From Abelmoschus esculentus (taxonomy: Eukaryota > Streptophyta > Magnoliopsida > Malvales > Malvaceae), in the NCBI GenBank assembly GCA_035048815.1, contig JAUCBN010000001.1:18305001-18369000 (forward strand): a stretch of 64,000 nt of DNA, read 5' to 3'. Each line of letters opens with the position of its first letter. Within the stretch, counting starts at the first letter, position 1. Under the pieces are notes generated by a model. The model was not told where the DNA came from, ran no database searches, and saw nothing but the letters and a program-made list of their open reading frames with translations. This document shows positions 57,480-64,000 of the stretch, piece by piece. Position numbers and translations under genes: made by a program.

Positions 57480-60055
57480 GGGGGGGGCTGGTAGGAGGAT
57501 TTAAAAATTTTCAAAAACCGTTTTAAGAGAGAAGAGCCACATCCAAAAAAATAAAAAAAAAGGATTCGGGAATCAATGTGAAAGAGATGGATTCTTTTAT
57601 TTGAAAGGGAAAATCAATTGTAATCCTATTTTGTTTTGAGAAATAGAAATCAGAAAAGCCTTTGAAGAATCAGTAAAGAAGGGATCTGGGATTTTCGTTC
57701 TTTTCAAATAAAAAACAATAACAAAGCTTCTTTTTTCATCTCGAAACCATTTTCGAAAAGCCAATTTTTAAATCTAAAATTGAAGAATATTTCAAAATCT
57801 TACCGATAAGATTAAAAAAGGTTCACCACCGTTCGATCCCTTCTTGCCTTGGTCACGCCTTCGCTGCCGTGAGGCTTCAACGCTGGGATCGGCTGGGATT
57901 TCAGAAGTGGCGTCATCGACCTTGGGGACGATCGACTTTCACAGAGTTCTGTTTTGTTTCATCGAATATTGAAAGGAGATTGGTGTTATTTTTGTTTATT
58001 TATTTTATTAAAATGGGTTATTAGTTATTACCCCTTTTGATTTTTTTCAGTCCATTAAAACATGTTTCTTGGGTCAACATACTTATATTATTTTTTTTTA
58101 CGTTACTGTTTTTATTCTTTGTCCCTTCCCTTTTAATTTATTCAATTTCATAAATATACATAATCTCGACTTTTATTATTTTGTGTTAATTTGTTTATAT
58201 TTTCCTTTTACATTCAACGTTTTACATCTCTTAATTTGGTTTCTTTTATTAGGATCTTATTTTATGTATTTGTTTATATTTTATGTATTTATTTATATAT
58301 ATACATATATAAATCTAATTTCCTTTCCTATTTGTTTGTTATTACTTTATTTCTTTTTTATTTAACCGTTTACCTTCTTTTTTTCGTTTTTTTTTCCTTT
58401 AGTGTTTGATTTTTTTTTCATTATATATTCTTGTTGCTCCTTTTTTACTTACTTATTTTGTTTTTGCCTTGTTTATTTTATTTACTTATTTGACATTCTT
58501 AATTTAATTTTTTTATTAATATCATGTAATTATTTAAGTTCTGTTTCCTTTTCCATTGTCACATTCAAGTTTGTTTTTTTTTATATTTTACTATGTTTTC
58601 TTTTGTATTTATGCTTTATTTGTCCACGTTTCCTTTTCTTTCTGTATATAATTCAAAATAATGTATTATTTTATCATATGCTTATGTATTTTTGAGTCTT
58701 AGTAGTTTCCTTTATTATATGTTTTGACATCTATTTTTGTTTTAAAATTATACGTTATTTTATATGTATTAAACATAATTTTTGTTTCACATATGTTTTG
58801 AATGCATATATTGTTATAATTTATTTATGGAATGTTTGTATTTTATATATGTCGTTATATATATTTGTTTATTATTTTCATACATACACTTTTTCTAGTA
58901 TCTTATAATTCATATGTTTATGATCGTATTCATTGTTTTTATTGATATTTAATGTAATTAGATTATTAATTTTGGAATCATATTCTAAAATATTTGTTGT
59001 TTTTTTGAACAAGCTAAGAGTGATTACAGTAGTCATCTGTTCTAGAATATAATCTCCACCATTTGACATTGATCACTCAATCACACTGCTAACATCGGTG
59101 GTTCTCGAACCCGTGACCTTTAAAAACAACAATTGTTCTATTAACCGCTTAGGCTAAAGGGTTCGTACAATATTATAAGGTACATATGTATTTCACCTCA
59201 TCATTAATAATAACTAAATTTATCATTCTAAAAACATTTGCATCATAGTGCATACATGTATTTATTTCAATGTTTTCTTCATCCTTGTATTTTATTATCA
59301 TTGTTTTCTATTCAGATGATTCTATATATATTATTTTAATCTATCATTCATAAGATTTTCACATTTAAATAGAAATTTTGTTAACAAAAATTATCTTTTA
59401 AAAGCAAAAAGCAGGTATTTATTAGCTCCTATATTCGTGCTTTAATCGTCCGAATAATCTAAGATTAATTGAATATTCAAATTAATTTTTACTGTCTCGA
59501 TGTAGGTAAAAATTAAAATTGACAAGGTCATGTCATCATCCTTTTAAATGTTTGCGTCATTCATAAATGTGATATACGAGATTCGAACCCTAAACTAACG
59601 CGACGATCAGTATTATTTATTAATCCGATGTATCATCAATCTTATTAATTAAATTTTATTAATTTTAAAATTCACCAATTAAGTTAAGCCCATTTAATTA
59701 AGGTTAATTTTGAGTTTAGAAATCGATTTAAAATTAAATTAAAGTTCAAAAAATGAATTTTAAAAGAAAATATTTTTGGTACCGATTTTTGGGCGTGCTG
59801 GGGGTGCTAATTCTTCCCCACGCGTAACCAACTCCTAACCCTTTTTCAAAGTGAATCTCTGGTTTTCTTTTATGGTGTCCGGTCTACCAAGTGACCGGTG
59901 GCGACTCCAAATTTATTGTTTTTAAAAGAATTAATGTTATTATGTGATATTTTCAAAGGGGATTAAATCGTAGCACTCAAGATCTTTTACCCCCACCACA
60001 TTTCAAAATTAATTTCCGTTTTCCATCTTCGAAAATTCTTAAAAAGGTCTCTACA
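57480..60055 (+). repeat. LTR of a Tat/Ogre-type Ty3/gypsy element
   Basis: The right end is fixed by the primer site at 60059. Close to it are phrases typical of Tat/Ogre LTRs: GGGGGTGCTAATTCTTCCCC, then CACGCGTAACC (about 59799-59829) and GGTGGCGACTCCA near 59898. The left end is taken as the break in the chromovirus LTR and is uncertain. It contains a strongly T-rich stretch (58060-58700) and a SINE-like piece. Confidence 0.6.
59078..59168 (-). repeat. tRNA-derived (SINE-like) sequence
   Basis: On the minus strand a box A-like TAGCCTAAGCGGTTAATAG is followed about 40 bases on by a box B-like CACGGGTTCGAGAACC. That pair and spacing match the head of plant tRNA-derived SINEs. It does not fold as a complete tRNA to my eye, and no SINE tail was identified. 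Confidence 0.55.
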
Positions 60056-60058
60056 GCA

Positions 60059-60078
60059 TGGCAACTCCGTTGGGGACA
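60059..60078 (+). other. Primer-binding site of the Tat/Ogre-type element
   Basis: TGGCAACTCCGTTGGGGACA, three bases after the LTR end CTACA. Similar to the minus-strand site at 20076-20095. Confidence 0.8.
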
Positions 60079-61920
60079 ATTTTTTTTATTTTAAAAAGAG
60101 AGTTAGGCCAAATAAAAATGTTTTTAACTTGCTTTTTGAACTTTAAGGATATTTCTTTATTAAAATGTGACCAAGATTTTACGGGCTTTAATAATTGATG
60201 AGTCAAATTAATTTTTTATTTAATTTCTAAGAAGTTACTGACATGTGTTGCATCATTCCATCAAACTCTATACCCGAGGTTTAACCCTTTTAAGTCAGAG
60301 TGAAACGCCCATATCTAAGTGAGTAATCCTCCACGGGTCGGCAATACACTTCCAGAATCCACGCCTTTGATAAGTGAGCAACCCTCCATGTCATTAGGTC
60401 GTGTTTTCCCTCGAACCGAATCCAATTCGCAAGCCTGTAATGGTCTAAAATTTGGGCTCTTATTTGTCTTAGTAGACAATAAGATAGGTTCGGGTACCTC
60501 AATTAGAATCAAACCACATGTGTGAGAACATAGGAAACCCATCCCGGTAGAGCCATGTGGATAACCCTAGAAGGATAGATTAAGGTTTTCTTTGTGAACC
60601 ATGTTTGTCTTTATTTCCCTTGTATTTTTTTTTGCTTTTAAATATTTTTACTATGACTAACCATTTGTGTCATTGTTTCTTTTGCTTTCTTTTACATGAA
60701 TTATCATGTCATAAAGAGTACAACAAAGTTGAAAATAATTTGAAATTAAAAGAATTATTAAAGGGGGATTTTTTTCGAAACAACAACAAGATGAACCTCG
60801 ATATGGTAAAATATGGGAGCAGTCATACGAGGAAGATCATACTTTTGTCAGATTTAACTAAAAAACGACAGCTCATAGAACCAAACTTCTAGGGCCCACT
60901 TTGATGGGTTAGATATTGAAATTAAAAAGCTTAAAGATTAAGGGGCAACTATGAGGGGGCAATTTGAGTATAGCTAATGTCGATGTTAGAGACACATCAC
61001 TTCGTAGCCTACATCATTTATGGCAAGAGAAAGAATTATCTTGATACACCGATTAGACGCAAGATGTTTCATAGAAGAATTAATTTCTCACGAAAAATGC
61101 TAACAAGCTTCAAGGTGTTCCGAGTAAAGGTTCGAAGAATATAAGAAGGTGAAATAGAGACAAAAACGAGAGTCGACAATGGACCGCCCAAATATAAGGA
61201 GTTGCAAGGAAAATTTCATCTTTATCATAGAATGCGGATGAGCTTCATGGTTTTCCGGGTGAAGATTTGAAGAATAACGAAAAGTTAGGGAAAACTCAAG
61301 AGAGATCATCATTCAGGACGTTACCTCCAAGCCATTTCAGTAGTTGTATCAAGATGATATTCCCTTTTAATGAAAGTTGTTTAATGATGATATTTGTTAA
61401 CTCGATTCTACTCTTTGCATTGCATATTGTTTTTTTTTGCATTAAGATTATTATTGTTTTCATTCATTTTGACATAAAGACATCATTTTTTGACATTATT
61501 TAAATCTGCATTCATTGTATGTTATCACATCTCTATTCTGAGAGTAAGAAAGAAAATGAGAAAATGATCCCTCGCCAAGATAGTGCGGAAGATATTGGCT
61601 CGAGTGTTTCTAGGAATAGTTGATTGGTGGGCATACATGAAGGAATTTCAAGAGGATTCTAGCATAAAAACGAATGAGTTGACAAGTTTGGTTAGAAGTG
61701 CCAACAAGAGTTTGAAGCCCAACTCCAAAGTTTGAGAAAGAGAAAGGGTACCCAACAAAGACCGAGTTCCCACCAATCAGTATGAAGTAGGTTGTGCCAT
61801 CTTGAAATGTTCTACCGAGTTGGTTGTAAATAAGAATCAGGATTCTAGTTTGTTGTTGTCATAATCGCTGAGTGAAGGCCTAAGTGAGATCAAAGAAGAT
61901 CTAGGAGTTGATAAAGGTCT

Positions 61921-62345
61921 GTGGACCGGCGGTATGGGCAAGTTGTCACCTCCCCAAATTCAGGGGCAACCTTCAATATTGATGAGCACCATTTCCAATC
62001 CTCAAGAGAAACAAAAGAATTTGAAAAGCCTTCAGTTCACTCCCACTCCTCTTACTTAGCAGGAGATGTTTTCAATGTTTCTAGAAGTTTGGCTAGTGGC
62101 ACCTTGCTTTGTTAAAAGCACACGTCTCCTTATTCGAAATGGTTCATAGAAGAAGACCATTGTGACTTCCATGTTAGGGTTCAGGGTCATTTCATTGACA
62201 AATGCATCATTTTTTAAGAACAAAGTGAACGATCTTTTAGACTTTGGAGTAATAAAATTTGAGATCGTAGATTCAAGCCTAAAGATTAATTTTCTAACCG
62301 CAGTTGGTACGATAAAGTTAAGAGAATTTCAGGTTACCGCAGGAT
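61921..62345 (+). pseudogene. Tat/Ogre-type gag fragment with zinc-knuckle remnant
   Basis: From 62161 it reads CDFHVRVQGHFIDKC, the CX2HX6HX4C-type knuckle seen in Tat-lineage gag, followed by a stop. After a frameshift comes NKVNDLLDFGVIKFE, the block that usually follows it. A 64-codon open stretch (61921-62115) just upstream is probably the preceding gag linker. The gene is broken by stops and shifts. Confidence 0.65.
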
Positions 62346-62399
62346 AAACGGTAGGCGAAGCAAAAAGGCAAGTGCCAATAGAAGCTGAAAAGGCGAGTG

Positions 62400-64000
62400 A
62401 AGAGCCTAACTTTTGTAAGTTTAATTTGTTCCATATCCACTTGAATTGATGAACTTTGAAGACCAGACTTTGATTGGGGTCATCTCGGTTCTATTCTCTC
62501 ATTTTATATAAGGGAAGTACCTAAAGCCCGTATCGATGGAGGACACCTTAGATCCATCCCTTTTTATGTACAATTTGAGAAGTACACGCGCATTCCACAT
62601 GGGTGCATCAAGGTACCCCATCAAGAGATGCTAGATTTTGAAGGAAGAAATGGAGAGGCTAGTTTGTGAAGGAAAATTGTCACTCGAGATGATGGAATGG
62701 TGGATGCAGGAGTGAGAGGACCTACCGGTATCAGGATGAATAATTAAAGCCAAGAAATTGAGGGCCAACTGAAACCAAACTTTTGTTTGACTATAAATAG
62801 GATATCATTGCATTTAGATTTTCATCTTGAAGTAATGCATGAAAACAATTTCGCTACCCTTGGCCCGAGTATAGCAAAAATCTTTTGTCAAAAGGGCATA
62901 TGTTGTGTTTGATGATTTTCATTCTGGTAAAAAATGCATTCTGCTTAACATACAATGACCTTTATATATATGTATATATCTCTTCTTAACCCTGTGGATC
63001 TTTGGATATCAATTGCAAGATGTGAACTCGGTTCAAACCAAGTGAATATTATGATAATGATTAGGGCATGATTCCCTTTGATAGACTCTGGTCTGCAGAA
63101 CAAAACTACTACTCCTTCAGTGATATTCGATGATAAGAAAAGCTCTTAATTTTAACCAAATGAAATTATCATAAAAATTCAATCAAAAATTAATGTTTAA
63201 AACCTGATAATAGGCATGTTCGGATAAGAGTGTGGAAATTCTGGGGCACTCCGCTGAAGCAAAAAATTAAATAAGGTTGTAATGCACCATCCAAAGCTCC
63301 ATGAGTGATGATAATATTTTCAAATCTTGACTATGCCGAGTAACTTGGGGTATTGTTGTTTGCTCCATCATTAGCCTCAAGAAAAAGGACTATGATGAAT
63401 TGGTTTTCCCCAGAGAATTATTAATATGACAAAGAAAGAAAAGAAAAATAAAGTCAACAACAAATGAGCTGTAATGAAAAATCATAATTGAAAGTACATG
63501 CTTGTACTCAAAATATTATTAGAATAATCGTTGCACTCTATAATTAAATAAATTTTAGTGGGGCATAAATGAAAATTGAGTAGTAGTCTTCTGTAGTAAT
63601 GCGATAATCACGAGGATGAACCGAGTCGTAAAAATGGGTTTTGTGACCTCAAATCACCACAACAATTCAAATATGCTTCGAATCAGCACCGGTGATTGAA
63701 TTTGAGAAGCTCTTGCACTTGATATCCAGAGTTTCAATTATTTTTCTTCTTCTTATTATTTGAAGGTCTTGTATGTTAATCTTAATGCAAATATTCATTG
63801 GAATGATGATCATCAAGTACATATTTTCAAATGACAAAGGTTTTTTGTATTGTATCAAAAATGAAACTTAAGATGCAAGGATATAGATAGTTGACCAAGA
63901 GAATAGCCCATTGAGGACAACAACAAGAGTGCACGTGTTGAATGATTTAAGAGCATGAAGCAAACCTTGCCTCAATACTTTGAAAGGTTCAATGGTAAAA
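62400..64000. other. Unassigned sequence at the right end
   Basis: No gene, primer site or repeat structure seen. Probably transposon interior. Confidence 0.4.

Larger units (their letters stand above)
60079..64000 (+). mobile_element. Internal region of the Tat/Ogre-type element (runs off the window)
   Basis: Leader-like sequence to about 61500, decayed gag to about 62400, then sequence I cannot assign. No protease, RT or integrase motif is legible before the window ends, so pol either lies beyond or is lost. Confidence 0.6.

Noticed and set aside
58069..58695. Three overlapping long frames rich in Phe, Leu, Ile and Tyr, resembling membrane proteins
   Set aside because: They lie in a T-rich low-complexity part of an LTR, overlap in different frames, and show no recognisable domain.
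59575..59605. Second SINE-like box B (GGTTCGAATCTC on the minus strand)
   Set aside because: No box A at the expected distance; a lone 11-base match is too weak.
60290..60542. Overlapping frames on both strands after the Tat/Ogre primer site
   Set aside because: They overlap one another, lack domains and sit where the element's untranslated leader is expected.

Overview
This is nuclear DNA of a flowering plant. It carries a 17-exon plant peroxisomal-type Lon protease gene, tRNA-iMet-primed Ty1/copia elements, Tat/Ogre- and Athila-like Ty3/gypsy primer sites, TTTAGGG-type telomere-like runs and a strongly AT-rich background. A eudicot is most likely. Malvaceae is only a guess from the look of the repeats. 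In 64 kb I find one gene with an open coding sequence; nearly everything else is transposon sequence or gene relics.

Layout. 0.1-3.5 kb: an internally deleted copia element with almost identical LTRs and a perfect 5-bp target duplication, lying just before two intronless decayed gene copies: an hnRNP/Musashi-like two-RRM protein (3.5-4.9 kb) and a KIN-7-type kinesin (5.1-6.0 kb). 6.5-6.9 kb: a 69-bp minisatellite. 7.9-10.06 kb: an LTR-like repeat (family X) rich in GTATCGATAC-like half-sites, followed by a decayed 6.1-kb copia (10.06-16.2 kb). 17.3-18.6 kb: an Athila-like LTR on the minus strand. 18.6-21.1 kb: a minus-strand gypsy (Tat-like) piece with its primer site. 21.5-23.06 kb: the 3' end of a copia. 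23.06-24.7 kb: a second family X copy.

25.8-39.2 kb holds LON2 on the minus strand. All 17 exons join in frame to 896 codons with the ATPase and Ser-Lys protease motifs intact. Two features stand out: intron 6 has a GC donor, and the C-terminus has apparently been frameshifted, so the SKL peroxisomal signal usual in this family is lost. Intron 4 is swollen to 6.7 kb by an antisense copia, whose 3' LTR was itself hit by a 1.5-kb non-coding LTR element; both events have clean target duplications.

39.75-41.67 kb: a fold-back (Mutator-like) element with a duplicated arm and telomere-like repeats at its apex. 42.6-47.08 kb: another decayed copia, lacking reverse transcriptase. 47.5-48.9 kb: an Athila-like LTR plus primer site on the plus strand. 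49-53 kb: LTR-like sequence with two more half-site clusters. 53.26-57.48 kb: a minus-strand chromovirus that has lost its reverse transcriptase but keeps integrase and chromodomain pieces. From about 57.5 kb to the end: a Tat/Ogre-type LTR, its primer site and a decayed gag, with a SINE-like tRNA-derived piece inside the LTR.

The window reads as a transposon nest around one housekeeping gene. I found no tRNA or rRNA gene, CRISPR array or operon-like system. The observations most worth a second look are the LON2 C-terminus, the half-site clusters that recur in four places, the fold-back element and the nested non-autonomous LTR element.
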